Source: Vibrio neptunius
Lineage (GTDB): Bacteria; Pseudomonadota; Gammaproteobacteria; Enterobacterales; Vibrionaceae
Direction: 5' to 3'
Length of the DNA stretch: 59,563 nucleotides
Assembly (NCBI RefSeq): GCF_000967495.1
Contig: NZ_JXXU01000068.1
Location: forward strand, 1-59,563
Below the pieces are notes generated by a model. That model ran no database searches. It saw nothing but the letters and a program-made list of their open reading frames with translations, and was not told the origin of the DNA. Numbering within the stretch: position 1 is the stretch's first letter; each line of letters opens with the position of its first letter. This document shows, in pieces, positions 18,810 to 28,302 of this stretch. The translations under genes and the position numbers were made by a program.

Positions 18810-18958
18810 ATCAATCTATTGCGCACATGGTACTAGTTAATGTACTGAAAGTATATTGAAGAAGCGTTTTATCATTGATTGTTCATACTAAAGCCACAAT
18901 GACAACGCTTTGTACCATTGCCTCAGAAAACAGCCTCAATTGAACTTGTGTCTAGTGA

Positions 18959-19207
18959 TCATCTCAACCACATATCGCGCCGCCCGCGTAGCATTATGTA
19001 CTCCTCCCCAATTCTCGATGACGCTTCGAATAAGGTATGTTCAACACCAAGAGCCTTGAGCAGACAACCAGTACACATTCCAGCAGCACCAGCTCCAATG
19101 ATACCTACCCTTTTGTTTTTCAGTTGTGGGTTGAGCGCTGCACTTACCGGGAATACAGCGCTAATGCCGAGCAAACCGCAAAGTTTAGCAAAGCTTCTCC
19201 TATCCAT
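18959..19207 (-). pseudogene. Truncated FAD-dependent amine oxidase-like gene
   Basis: The 82-codon frame starts with a secretion-type leader (MDRRSFAKLCGLLG, with the RR pair of a Tat-like signal). It continues into the dinucleotide-binding motif KRVGIIGAGAAGMCTGCLLKALGVEH and the following acidic strand LFEASSRIG. Flavin monoamine oxidases normally continue for another 350-450 residues. Here the frame leaves the family at once and stops. No later part of the protein can be seen between this stop and rnb. It is best read as a remnant left by a deletion. Confidence 0.65.
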
Positions 19208-19516
19208 TGATTTACCTATCCGTCTCGAAAATTAACAGCGACTATTTTGCGCGCTAATAGATTCATATATTCACTATTTTTGGTCATTGAATACTCGCTT
19301 TAATCAATAGTGAGAAAAATATGTGATGTAATTCAATTTTTTCTGGCTTTTTTTGTGTATTTAAGGAATAATTCCGCACCCTTAGATATGTCCCTAGCGG
19401 CTTGATGCGATTTACGACTTATCCGCATCTGAACGGATTCAGCAAAGAACTGGATTGGTAATGGAATTGGTAGAGCTCGTGGGACCTTTTGTTTACATTA
19501 ATATAGTAGGATCCCA
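19208..19516 (+). other. Leader and promoter region of deaD
   Basis: About 310 bp without a gene. It ends with AGGAT before the deaD ATG and contains a modest hairpin (ATCCG/CGGAT around 19419-19438). A long untranslated leader is known for E. coli deaD/csdA, where it takes part in cold induction. No conserved cold-box sequence was identified here. Confidence 0.35.
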
Positions 19517-21427
19517 ATGACAGATTCTGTAATTCAGTTTAGCGACTTAGCGCTTAACGACTCTATCCTTTCTGCACTTGACGGAATGGGTTTCGTTTCA
19601 CCAACTCCAATTCAGGCTGCAGCTATCCCGCACCTAATGGAAGGTACAGACGCACTAGGTAAAGCTCAAACTGGTACTGGTAAAACTGCCGCATTCTCTT
19701 TACCTCTTCTGAACAAAATCAACCTGTCTCAGCGTAAGCCTCAAGCTATCGTTCTAGCACCAACTCGTGAACTAGCGATTCAGGTTGCTGCAGAAATGAA
19801 AAACCTCGGCCAAAACATCTCTGGCCTTAAGGTACTTGAAATCTACGGTGGTGCTTCAATCGTTGACCAAATGCGCGCCCTCAAGAGCGGTGCTCATATT
19901 GTGGTCGGTACACCAGGCCGTGTTCAAGACCTTATCAATCGTGAACGTCTGCACCTAGACGAAGTACACACATTCGTTCTTGATGAGGCGGATGAGATGC
20001 TAAACATGGGCTTCGTTGACGACGTAACTGAAATTATGGAGCACGCTCCTGAATCAGCACAACGTGTACTTTTCTCTGCAACTATGCCTCCAATGCTGAA
20101 AAACATTGTTGAGCGTTTCCTACGTGACCCTATCACTATCGACGTTGCAGGTAAAAACCACACTGTAGACAAAGTAGAGCAGCAGTTCTGGGTTGTTAAA
20201 GGTGTAGAGAAAGACGAAGCAATGTCTCGTCTTCTAGAAACAGAAGAGACTGATGCATCAATCGTATTCGTACGTACTCGTCAAGATACTGAGCGTCTTG
20301 CTGATTGGCTATGTGCTCGCGGCTTCAAAGCGTCTGCACTGCACGGTGACATTCCTCAGTCTCTACGTGAGCGTACTGTTGATCACATCAAACAAGGTGT
20401 TATCGACATCCTAGTTGCAACTGACGTTGTAGCACGTGGCCTTGACGTTCCACGTATCACACACGTATTTAACTACGACATCCCATTCGATGTCGAGTCT
20501 TACATCCACCGTATCGGCCGTACAGGTCGTGCTGGACGTAAAGGTAAAGCGATCCTTCTAGTTCGCACTAACCAAATTCGTATGCTTCGTACGATCGAGC
20601 GCGTGACTAAGTCTTCAATGGAAGAAATTCAACTTCCACTTCGTGACAAGGTAGCAGAAGCTCGTTTGGTTAAACTTGGTGCAGAGCTTGAGCAAGAGAA
20701 AGAACACAAATCTCTTGAGAAGTTCGGTGAGCTTGTAGAAAAGCTACAAGATACGCTAGAGATTGACGCAGCAACACTTGCAGCAATCCTACTTAAACGC
20801 CAACAAGGTAAGCGCCCACTGTTCTACATTGGCGAAGATCCAATGATTGAAGCAATTGAACGTGACAAGCAACGCCGTAAAGAGCGTCGCGAAGGTGGTC
20901 GTGACGGTCGTGGTCGTGATCGCAACTTCAACAACCAAGACTGGGATACTTACCAGCTTCAGGTTGGTCGTGATCAAGGTGTTCAAGTTAAAGATATCGT
21001 TGGCGCACTAGCAAACGAGCTTGGCCTAGTTAAAGGCTCTATCGGTGCGATTAAACTAGCACAGGGCGAGACTTACGTTCAGCTGCCAAAAGCGATGTCT
21101 TCTGAGACAGCGAACAAGCTGCGCAAACTACGCATTCGTCAGAAAGAAGTGGGTGCGGTAGTGTGTGACTTTGATGATTTCCGTGAACCTCGTGGTCGTC
21201 GTGACGGTGGACGTCGCGATGGTGGTCGCCGTGATGGCGGTTACCGTGGCAATCGTGACGGAAACCGTGAAGGTGGCTATCGTGGTAACCGAGAAGGTGG
21301 CCGTGGTAATCGCGACGGTGGCCGTCGTGATGGCGAGCGTCGCTTTGACCGTAACCGTGGTGGTGACCACCGTGGCAACCATCGTGGTGAACGCGGACAT
21401 GGCCGTGACCGTCGCAGCGAAGCTTAA
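19517..21427 (+). CDS. deaD: DEAD-box ATP-dependent RNA helicase DeaD (CsdA)
   Basis: A 636-residue cold-shock-type helicase. All core motifs are present in order: Q motif (F-V-S-P-T-P-I-Q), AQTGTGKT, PTRELAIQV, DEAD, SAT, DVVARGLD and HRIGRTGRAGR. A DbpA-like RNA-binding domain follows (about residues 475-555). The tail from about 555 is a low-complexity run rich in Arg, Gly and Asp (RRDGG and YRGNRDG repeats). The enzyme unwinds RNA in ribosome assembly and mRNA decay. The Arg/Gly tail also produces long spurious open frames on the other strands. Confidence 0.96.
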   Translation: MTDSVIQFSDLALNDSILSALDGMGFVSPTPIQAAAIPHLMEGTDALGKAQTGTGKTAAFSLPLLNKINLSQRKPQAIVLAPTRELAIQVAAEMKNLGQNISGLKVLEIYGGASIVDQMRALKSGAHIVVGTPGRVQDLINRERLHLDEVHTFVLDEADEMLNMGFVDDVTEIMEHAPESAQRVLFSATMPPMLKNIVERFLRDPITIDVAGKNHTVDKVEQQFWVVKGVEKDEAMSRLLETEETDASIVFVRTRQDTERLADWLCARGFKASALHGDIPQSLRERTVDHIKQGVIDILVATDVVARGLDVPRITHVFNYDIPFDVESYIHRIGRTGRAGRKGKAILLVRTNQIRMLRTIERVTKSSMEEIQLPLRDKVAEARLVKLGAELEQEKEHKSLEKFGELVEKLQDTLEIDAATLAAILLKRQQGKRPLFYIGEDPMIEAIERDKQRRKERREGGRDGRGRDRNFNNQDWDTYQLQVGRDQGVQVKDIVGALANELGLVKGSIGAIKLAQGETYVQLPKAMSSETANKLRKLRIRQKEVGAVVCDFDDFREPRGRRDGGRRDGGRRDGGYRGNRDGNREGGYRGNREGGRGNRDGGRRDGERRFDRNRGGDHRGNHRGERGHGRDRRSEA

Positions 21428-21440
21428 TTAGCATTCATGG

Positions 21441-21475
21441 AAAAGCCCCACCAGCTCAGCTAGTGGGGCTTTTTA
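21441..21475 (+). terminator. Intrinsic terminator of deaD
   Basis: AAAAGCCCCAC and GTGGGGCTTTTT form an 11-bp stem 14 bp after the deaD stop. The A- and T-tracts on both sides make it usable by the converging gene as well. Confidence 0.9.
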
Positions 21476-21485
21476 TTATCTACGG

Positions 21486-22454
21486 TTAATCAATTGGCTG
21501 CCAATGAGAGGGAGGCTTCAAACCCCAGCGTTCCATCTCCGCCGGGGAATAAATAGCTCTGCCCTGTTCACCAATAGCAATAGGGATTTGATCGGCAATT
21601 TCACCCGCTAAGATCCGGTTGACCATAGTACCTGCCTGCTTACCTTGACTTTCGCCAAATAAGACGACACCTCCGCTCGCTTTGCCCGTTCCCACGGCGA
21701 AATCCCAGAAAGCAAACAATGGTGTTGTGGCATGTTCATTGGTCCACTGCAACACCTGCTCTGAAGGTACACTCTCACCTCCGTCATCAATCAATGTATG
21801 ATACAAACCTATGATGATCATCGCCACATTGTCAGCTTTGGCCCCCATAATCGCGGCTTCCCATTCATTACGCGTCGACAGCAGTAGTATTTCCGTTTCA
21901 ATTCCTAGATTATCTTTGATCATTTCATATTGCCGTTGAATGTACTTCGCCGCAATTTTGGACGTCACTCCTGAGTCAAACATCACACGTACTTTAAAAT
22001 AGCGCTCAGGATAGACAAGACTGAGATCACCAAGGTTTTTGACGTACAAAGGAAGCTCTAATACTCCTGTAATCTTGGCTTGTCCCCGATATTGGAACAA
22101 AAGATAACGAGGGTTAGCGTTAATCCCTAAGAACACAATAGAAATCGGTTCCTTATAAAGCCTAGGTAGCATGTAATTTAACGCGTTATCGTCACCCAGA
22201 ATAACAACGTCTGGCTGTAAGCTGTAATAGTACGACAGCGCTTCGTCGGCTCTAGACTCGAATTCTTTGGCCGGTAGGCGTTTAGTGTCCATTTGAAACC
22301 GATAAAGCTGTGCGGAATCGGTCAAGACCGACTCAATCCCTTTGACATAGCTGGCGTCCCATGGATATTCAGCGTGATAGCTCTCTATAAGCAGCACTTT
22401 CTCAGCTTGAGAATAGCCACAGTAAAGCAATAACCAAAGCGTCAATACTCTCAT
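21486..22454 (-). CDS. Periplasmic ABC_sub_bind-type binding protein, probable sensor partner
   Basis: A 322-residue secreted protein. The ATG at 22454 opens a signal peptide (MRVLTLWLLLYCGYSQA), whereas the longer frame from 22523 would bury it behind 23 extra residues. The mature part (VLLIESYHAEYPWDASYVKGIE) resembles ABC_sub_bind-family periplasmic proteins, with a two-lobe layout and LQPDVVILGDDNALNYML in the first lobe. No permease or ATPase gene is near. It is divergent from a histidine kinase gene, so a role as a ligand-binding accessory to that kinase is a reasonable inference. The ligand is unknown. Confidence 0.75.
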   Translation of the reverse strand: MRVLTLWLLLYCGYSQAEKVLLIESYHAEYPWDASYVKGIESVLTDSAQLYRFQMDTKRLPAKEFESRADEALSYYYSLQPDVVILGDDNALNYMLPRLYKEPISIVFLGINANPRYLLFQYRGQAKITGVLELPLYVKNLGDLSLVYPERYFKVRVMFDSGVTSKIAAKYIQRQYEMIKDNLGIETEILLLSTRNEWEAAIMGAKADNVAMIIIGLYHTLIDDGGESVPSEQVLQWTNEHATTPLFAFWDFAVGTGKASGGVVLFGESQGKQAGTMVNRILAGEIADQIPIAIGEQGRAIYSPAEMERWGLKPPSHWQPID

Positions 22455-22581
22455 AGACCATCTCAAAAAATGCAACTCATGCTTTAGTTTAGGATTAAAA
22501 ACCATCTTTGGTATGAATAGCACGTTATAAAAGTCAACCAGTGCAGACTATACTCAAGTAAAAACACGACGTTAGAGTCCT

Positions 22582-24519
22582 ATGAGCCGCAGTAAAAAAG
22601 TAGAAGAAAGCATAAACAACCCCTTGTATAGCAGGATTGGTCGTCGGATTATTTTACTCATGGTGACATTGAGTAGCGTGGTGACACTGCTTACCACTGT
22701 ATTGCAACTGTCTTGGGATTATGAAAAAGAGTTCAATGATGTTGAGCAAAGGCACGTTGAGATACGTGACGTGCATGCGAGCTTGTTAGCCTCTTCCCTG
22801 TGGTCTTTTGATTTAGTCGTTCTACAGGAAAGACTCGATGGATTGGTCAACTTACCCAAAATTGACTACCTTGAAGTTCATTCCGGAAACTACACCTTCA
22901 ACTCTGGTAAAAAAGTCAAAGGCAATGTCGTCAAAGCCACCTACTTGCTGACCTATCGTGACCCAGAAGATGGCCATACTGAAGACATTGGCACCATCAA
23001 TGTTGAATCCAATGCACAAGAAATCTACGACTATCTAATTCAACAGTTTATTTCTACATTATTACTCAATGCCTTTAAGACTCTGCTTGTCTGCTCCATT
23101 ATGCTGTTTATCTTCCATGCCAGTGTCAATCGTCGCATATTTCAAATTGCACAATACCTTCGGGCATTTAACCCTCGCCACCCCAGCAAGCCTTTAGTGT
23201 TAGAAAGGCAGCGCTGGATCCAAGAGAAAGATGACGAACTGGATTGGCTCGGTGAGGGTGCGAATAAAATCAGCAGCAACATCACTCTGCTCTACAACAG
23301 CATCAAAGAAGAGCAGGAACGATTGGCTGATTTTACCCATGTATCTTCCGATTGGTTATGGGAAACCGATGATCTTGGCCGACTTGTTTATTGCTCAGAA
23401 ACAATGAAGGAGACCCTGGAATTGACCACAGTGAATCACATCAGCTTTACTGAAATCCAAGGTTTACGTGATGCGACAGGCCTACATCAGGCCATTTCTA
23501 AGCGCAATGACTTCACACAAATTGAAGAAAGTGTCACCATCAATAGCATGACTTTATATCTCTTATTCCAAGCGAAAGCACGCTATGAAAATAGTCAATT
23601 TTTAGGCTTTAGAGGTACTGCCATCAACATTACCGAACTCAAGCTGACGCAGATTGAACTTGAAGAACTCAACCAAAATCTTGAACGCTTGGTCGCCTCA
23701 AGAACCTTGGACCTCAAACAAAGCATGGAGCAACTGCAAGAGACTCAGGACAAGCTGGTTGAATCAGAAAAACTCGCAGCCTTAGGAGGGCTGGTAGCAG
23801 GTGTTGCTCATGAAGTGAATACGCCACTCGGCATTGCAGTCACAGCAACCTCAGTGATAAGGGACGTGACCAGTGAGCTCAACGCGGCTTTTGCCGCCCA
23901 GACTCTGACCAGTACTCAGTTTGAGACGCTGATGAAACGTATGTCTGATGGCAGCCAAATGCTAGAACACAACCTTAGTAGAGCTGCAAAACTGGTGAAA
24001 GATTTCAAACAAACCGCCGTTGATCAAGTCTCCGAAGCTCGCTCGCCGTTTAACGTCCTTCAGGTGCTAGAAGCCCTACTCGCCAGTTTGCACCCGGAAA
24101 CGCGTAAAGTACCTGTAGCGCCGCGCCTGAGTGGCGACTCATCGATCGTGATGACTAGCTTACCGGGTGTGCTCACTCAGATCATTTCTAATCTAGTGAT
24201 GAACAGTATTAACCACGCGTTTGACGACCAGCCTGATGCTGAGATTGAGATACATTTTTATGCCGTTGATGACTCAGTAGTATTTGAATACCGGGACAAT
24301 GGCAGTGGCGTTGAAGAGTCGTTGCATCAGAAGATTTTTGAACCATTCTATACCAGTAAACGCGGTTTGGGTGGTTCAGGATTGGGGCTTAACTTAGTGT
24401 TTAATTTAGTGAAACAGAAACTCCAAGGAGAGCTGAAATTCAACTCTCAACCAGGGGAAGGAGTATTGTTTATACTCACGATCCCCAAAGAGCTTCCTTT
24501 GGATGAACAACAAGATTAA
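22582..24519 (+). CDS. Membrane sensor histidine kinase with PAS-like domain
   Basis: A 645-residue kinase. Transmembrane helices lie near residues 23-44 and 157-180 and bracket a periplasmic domain of about 110 residues. A PAS-like domain spans about 250-355 (DWLWETDDLGRLVYCSE) and a coiled coil about 355-395. The H-box is LGGLVAGVAHEVNTPLG with the phospho-accepting His at 410, and the HATPase domain ends with GSGLGLNLVFNLV. There is no receiver domain. The last four bases overlap the end of the converging HD-GYP regulator gene, its likely partner. Confidence 0.9.
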   Translation: MSRSKKVEESINNPLYSRIGRRIILLMVTLSSVVTLLTTVLQLSWDYEKEFNDVEQRHVEIRDVHASLLASSLWSFDLVVLQERLDGLVNLPKIDYLEVHSGNYTFNSGKKVKGNVVKATYLLTYRDPEDGHTEDIGTINVESNAQEIYDYLIQQFISTLLLNAFKTLLVCSIMLFIFHASVNRRIFQIAQYLRAFNPRHPSKPLVLERQRWIQEKDDELDWLGEGANKISSNITLLYNSIKEEQERLADFTHVSSDWLWETDDLGRLVYCSETMKETLELTTVNHISFTEIQGLRDATGLHQAISKRNDFTQIEESVTINSMTLYLLFQAKARYENSQFLGFRGTAINITELKLTQIELEELNQNLERLVASRTLDLKQSMEQLQETQDKLVESEKLAALGGLVAGVAHEVNTPLGIAVTATSVIRDVTSELNAAFAAQTLTSTQFETLMKRMSDGSQMLEHNLSRAAKLVKDFKQTAVDQVSEARSPFNVLQVLEALLASLHPETRKVPVAPRLSGDSSIVMTSLPGVLTQIISNLVMNSINHAFDDQPDAEIEIHFYAVDDSVVFEYRDNGSGVEESLHQKIFEPFYTSKRGLGGSGLGLNLVFNLVKQKLQGELKFNSQPGEGVLFILTIPKELPLDEQQD

Positions 24520-26063
24520 TCTGGGAGTGAGTTACGAATTTCAATAAATTCGTCCCAGTGCTGAACAAGGAGCTCGACCAATTCCGGTTCAAAGTGCTTA
24601 CCTTTTTGTGCGACCAGCTCGACCATAATATCTTCATCGCTCCATGGCTCTTTGTAGCTGCGTTTCGCACCCAATGCGTCAAACACATCCGCTAGAGCGG
24701 TGATACGACCGGTGACAGGGATGTCCAAACCTGATAAACCATTTGGGTAACCAGTCCCATCCCATTTTTCATGATGATAACCAGCGATTTCCTTAGCAAC
24801 AGTAATCAAGCGACGCTTAGACTTGCTCAAAATATCAACACCGTAATCAACATGCTTCTTCATTATCTCCCACTCTTCCGCATTAAGTTTACCGGGTTTG
24901 TGAAGGATAGAATCCGGTACCGCTACCTTCCCTACATCATGTAAAGGCGACGCATGTTTGATCATTGATGCATCATACTCACTCAATCCATATAGCTGAG
25001 CCAGTTTTTCACTGAACAAAGACACTCGCTGTACGTGCGCCCCTGTTTCTTTACTCCGCGCTTCAACCGCATTAGCCAAGTTGTAAACCAGCTCTTTCGA
25101 TGTTTCTCGGATATCGAGCATCAAGCTTAGATTTTCAAAGGTTAGCCCTATATTTTGCATATAGATTTCGAGTAGCTGCATGTCGAGCTCGGTCAGTACA
25201 CGAGCGACATTGACATATAGGATACAGTCAACCCCTTGCTCATCATGCGTATACAATACATAGGCGTCGCCAAAATTTTCTGACTTCTGAGTCTCAAAGA
25301 CTCGTTTACACCGTTCTGAGACTTCTTGAGGTAGCTTTTCAAATGCACATTCGCTATAGAAATCAACGAAATTGCCCGTTGCAGCGAGCGTTAAAGCACG
25401 CGACTCTTCGCCATTCGGTCTTGGCTGAACAATGCAGTACAAAGCAGATTTGTCCAGTTTAAGTAACGAGGTCAGTTGTTCTAAAACGCAAGTAGCGTAA
25501 GTCTGAAGGGTATTGGTGTTTTGAACATACGCTGACGCTTCAATAACTTTGCTAAGCCCCTTCTTTTGATGTTCAATCAAACAAAGATCACGGTAGGAAC
25601 GAAGCATGGAATAAAGTAGGGTTTTGAGTTTCTGCGTAGTCAGTTCGGTTTTTTCTTTGTAGTCGTCGATTTCATATTCACGAATGACGGTATCTTCTGG
25701 CGCCTGCCCCGCCTGCCCGGTTCGCAGCACGAGGCGAACTAAGCTGTTACCTAGCTCTTCACGGACATATTTAACCAGCTCTAAACCAGCATGCTCGGTT
25801 TCCATCACCACATCAACAAGCGCGAGAGCGATATCATCTGCGCTCTGGAAAATACCTTTCGCTTCCTCCGCTGAGTGAGCAGAGATAAGCTCTAAGTGTC
25901 TTCCTTCAAATTCAAAATCAGATAGGGCCAGCTTCGTAACCTGATGCATCTGCTCATCATCATCGATAAGTAGCACTTTCCAAGGAGTAGCCAAATTTTC
26001 AGTATTACTACTGCCTTCGACCTCAGGTTGTTGTGACTGTCGATGGTCCGCAAACAATTCCAT
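24516..26063 (-). CDS. Response regulator with DUF3369 and HD-GYP phosphodiesterase domains
   Basis: A 515-residue regulator. The receiver domain covers about residues 27-150, with D84 in LALVDVVME as phospho-acceptor. DUF3369 lies in the middle (about 165-310). The C-terminal HD-GYP domain shows H-D in SPLHDVGKVAVP, then HHEKWDGTGYPNG with an intact G-Y-P and LADVFDALG. Such domains hydrolyse cyclic di-GMP, so phosphorylation by the neighbouring kinase would be expected to change local c-di-GMP levels. The gene ends tail to tail with the kinase gene, overlapping by four bases. Confidence 0.92.
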   Translation of the reverse strand: MELFADHRQSQQPEVEGSSNTENLATPWKVLLIDDDEQMHQVTKLALSDFEFEGRHLELISAHSAEEAKGIFQSADDIALALVDVVMETEHAGLELVKYVREELGNSLVRLVLRTGQAGQAPEDTVIREYEIDDYKEKTELTTQKLKTLLYSMLRSYRDLCLIEHQKKGLSKVIEASAYVQNTNTLQTYATCVLEQLTSLLKLDKSALYCIVQPRPNGEESRALTLAATGNFVDFYSECAFEKLPQEVSERCKRVFETQKSENFGDAYVLYTHDEQGVDCILYVNVARVLTELDMQLLEIYMQNIGLTFENLSLMLDIRETSKELVYNLANAVEARSKETGAHVQRVSLFSEKLAQLYGLSEYDASMIKHASPLHDVGKVAVPDSILHKPGKLNAEEWEIMKKHVDYGVDILSKSKRRLITVAKEIAGYHHEKWDGTGYPNGLSGLDIPVTGRITALADVFDALGAKRSYKEPWSDEDIMVELVAQKGKHFEPELVELLVQHWDEFIEIRNSLPD

Positions 26064-26218
26064 TTCTTGTCTAACCCCCTAATTCTATTTCCCTATCTTA
26101 AGTTTTAGCACAAACTTATAGAAAAAGTGTAAATGGCATTCAATATGCAGCTTCATTCCGCCATTTGGTGGAAATATTTAACCACATGAAATTTATGGAT
26201 ATAAACAATCTCGACACA

Positions 26219-27223
26219 TCAATTTATTGCACGTACCGTTTTTCGTTCAACCAGAGTGGGCTCCAACTGAACGACTTGTGGTTCCGTCTCTCCACCTTCT
26301 AACTTCTTCAATACGGCTTCCACAGCAGCTTTACCTAAACGGTATTTAGGTTGGTGGATAGTCGTCAGGGCCGGGGTCATAAACTTGGAGATGTGGATAT
26401 CATCGTAACCGATAATGGAAAGTTCCTCTGGTACTCGAATTCCTTTCTCATGGGCGGCATTAATCACGCCCATCGACATCATATCATTGCAGACGAAAAT
26501 CGAACTGGGTAACGAACCTTTGGCGTGCATCTTGTTCAGCGCCTCATAGCCGCCTTCACATTCGAAGTCAGATTCAATAATCCAATTTGGATTGAATTCT
26601 ATCCCTGCTTCTATCAAAGCGCGTTTATAACCTTCATAACGCATCTGTGCCTGATGTTTGGCTAAAGGTCCCGTTATACAACCTATCTCTGTGTGGCCCG
26701 ATTCAATCAGATGCTTCGCCGCCATGTAGCCGCCGCGTAAGGAATTATCCTGAATTTTATCACTGGTAAACAGCATCGGACCCCAGTCCATCACGACGAC
26801 TGGAATATCAGGGTATTTCTCGAACACATCGATGCGTTCCCCTTCTAAAGAAGAACACATAAGAATCAACCCATCAACGCGCTTTTGCAACAGGGTGTTA
26901 ATCGACTCACGCATACGTTCGTTGTCCCCTTCGGTGTTGCATAAAATAAGGTTATAGCCTTGTTGATAGCAACTGCGTTCTACCCCCTTAACCACTTCGC
27001 CAAAGAAGGGGTTTGTCGAGGTCGTTACTAGCATACCGATGGTGTTAGTGCGATTGATCTTGAGGCTACGGGCAAGCGCGGAAGGCGTGTAGTTAAGTTC
27101 TTGAGCCGCTTTATTGACACGCTCAGAGATTTCTTCACTCACATAACGAGACTGATTAATGACATGGCTGACCGTTGAAGTGGAAACCCCGGCGAGCCGG
27201 GCAATATCTTTCATTGTAGCCAT
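26219..27223 (-). CDS. rbsR: Ribose operon repressor, LacI family
   Basis: A 334-residue regulator. The N-terminal LacI helix-turn-helix reads MATMKDIARLAGVSTSTVSHVIN, followed by the hinge helix ALARSLK and a periplasmic-binding-protein-like effector domain. It is the last gene of the rbs operon, 22 bp after rbsK. It is expected to release the operator at 32245-32264 when ribose is present. Confidence 0.95.
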   Translation of the reverse strand: MATMKDIARLAGVSTSTVSHVINQSRYVSEEISERVNKAAQELNYTPSALARSLKINRTNTIGMLVTTSTNPFFGEVVKGVERSCYQQGYNLILCNTEGDNERMRESINTLLQKRVDGLILMCSSLEGERIDVFEKYPDIPVVVMDWGPMLFTSDKIQDNSLRGGYMAAKHLIESGHTEIGCITGPLAKHQAQMRYEGYKRALIEAGIEFNPNWIIESDFECEGGYEALNKMHAKGSLPSSIFVCNDMMSMGVINAAHEKGIRVPEELSIIGYDDIHISKFMTPALTTIHQPKYRLGKAAVEAVLKKLEGGETEPQVVQLEPTLVERKTVRAIN

Positions 27224-27245
27224 GTCACTATCTCCTTACATTTGA

Positions 27246-28166
27246 CTAACTGTGTTGCTCGAGAAAAGTATCCACTTCCTGTCGGCTAGGAATTGAAGTC
27301 TGAGCGCCAAAACGTGTCACGGAAATGGCTGCCGCAGCGTGAGCAAACTTTATCGCAGATTCTAGAGGCAAATCTTCCAATAAACCAGTGACCAAGGCTC
27401 CATTAAAGGTATCGCCTGCAGCTGTAGTATCTGTTGCTTCGACTCGGAAGCCTGGAATAAGTTCACCACACTCATTGAGACTAAGCCATACTCCTTTAGC
27501 ACCGAGTGTTATCAAGACGACCTCTATTCCCTTACGGTGAAGCGCATTTGCAGCTTCTTGCGCTGACTGGTTGTCCGTTACTGTAATACCAGTAAGCACT
27601 TCAGCTTCGGTTTCATTAGGCGTAATCACATCAATACATGCCAGCAATTCATCCGATAACTCACGCGCTGGCGCTGGATTCAGGATGACGTTAGTTCTCG
27701 ACGCTTTTGCTACTTGCGCAGCTTTTTCAATGCCGCACATCGGTGTTTCCAACTGTATGAGCAGATAGTTGGCCTGACGAATTCGCTCTAAATCAACGTC
27801 AATCGCGTCTTCAGTTAGCTTCGCATTCGCCTCCGCGGAGATACATATACTGTTTTCACCACTTTCAGCTACCTGAATCATGGCAATGCCAGTTGGACAA
27901 TTCGGCTGCATTTTGACCCCTGCAATATTGATGTTGTCCATTTTAAAGCTTTCACGAATATTGATACCAAACGCATCATCACCGACACAGGCGATGAATC
28001 CGGTGTCTGCGTTTAATCGCGCAGCCGCGACGGCTTGATTTGCTCCTTTACCACCTGGGATAACTTGATAATTGCGACCATGTAATGTCTCGCCTGGACG
28101 AGGAAAAGAAGGCACTTGGAGAACATGGTCAGCGTTAACACTACCTAATACCACTAACTTATTCAT
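27246..28166 (-). CDS. rbsK: Ribokinase
   Basis: A 306-residue PfkB-family kinase, the usual length. It has the sugar-binding PGGKGANQAVAAARL motif (about residues 37-51) and the catalytic motif T-T-A-A-G-D-T-F-N-G-A near residue 250 with the general-base Asp. It phosphorylates D-ribose at O5 in the cytoplasm, trapping sugar delivered by RbsABC. A 136-bp gap with a strong hairpin separates it from rbsB. Confidence 0.96.
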   Translation of the reverse strand: MNKLVVLGSVNADHVLQVPSFPRPGETLHGRNYQVIPGGKGANQAVAAARLNADTGFIACVGDDAFGINIRESFKMDNINIAGVKMQPNCPTGIAMIQVAESGENSICISAEANAKLTEDAIDVDLERIRQANYLLIQLETPMCGIEKAAQVAKASRTNVILNPAPARELSDELLACIDVITPNETEAEVLTGITVTDNQSAQEAANALHRKGIEVVLITLGAKGVWLSLNECGELIPGFRVEATDTTAAGDTFNGALVTGLLEDLPLESAIKFAHAAAAISVTRFGAQTSIPSRQEVDTFLEQHS

Positions 28167-28178
28167 ACGGTTATCCTC

Positions 28179-28192
28179 GGTTCAATTGAACC
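28179..28192. promoter_or_regulatory. Perfect 14-bp palindrome upstream of rbsK
   Basis: GGTTCAATTGAACC lies 13 bp before the rbsK start codon and covers the ribosome-binding region. It differs from the rbs operator core. It may be an operator for another factor or a chance palindrome. Confidence 0.3.
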
Positions 28193-28214
28193 TGACTAAT
28201 TTGCAACGGGAGTT

Positions 28215-28248
28215 ATAAGTTTGCGCTCTCGCAAAAGCGCAAACTTAT
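28215..28248 (-). other. Stable hairpin between rbsB and rbsK
   Basis: ATAAGTTTGCGC and GCGCAAACTTAT form a perfect 12-bp stem with a 10-nt loop, in the long rbsB-rbsK gap. In ABC sugar operons such structures commonly protect the binding-protein mRNA or lower downstream expression. Here that is inference. Confidence 0.6.
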
Positions 28249-28302
28249 TTGCCCTCCTCCGCCAAACGACAGATTAAAATGGCAAGAAGGGCAAAATTCA
28301 CA

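Noticed and set aside
21051..21434. Long minus-strand and alternate-frame open reading frames over the end of deaD, rich in His, Thr and Val
   Set aside because: They are shadows of the Arg/Gly/Asp repeat tail of DeaD. The low-complexity codons keep other frames open, and no start signal or family match exists.
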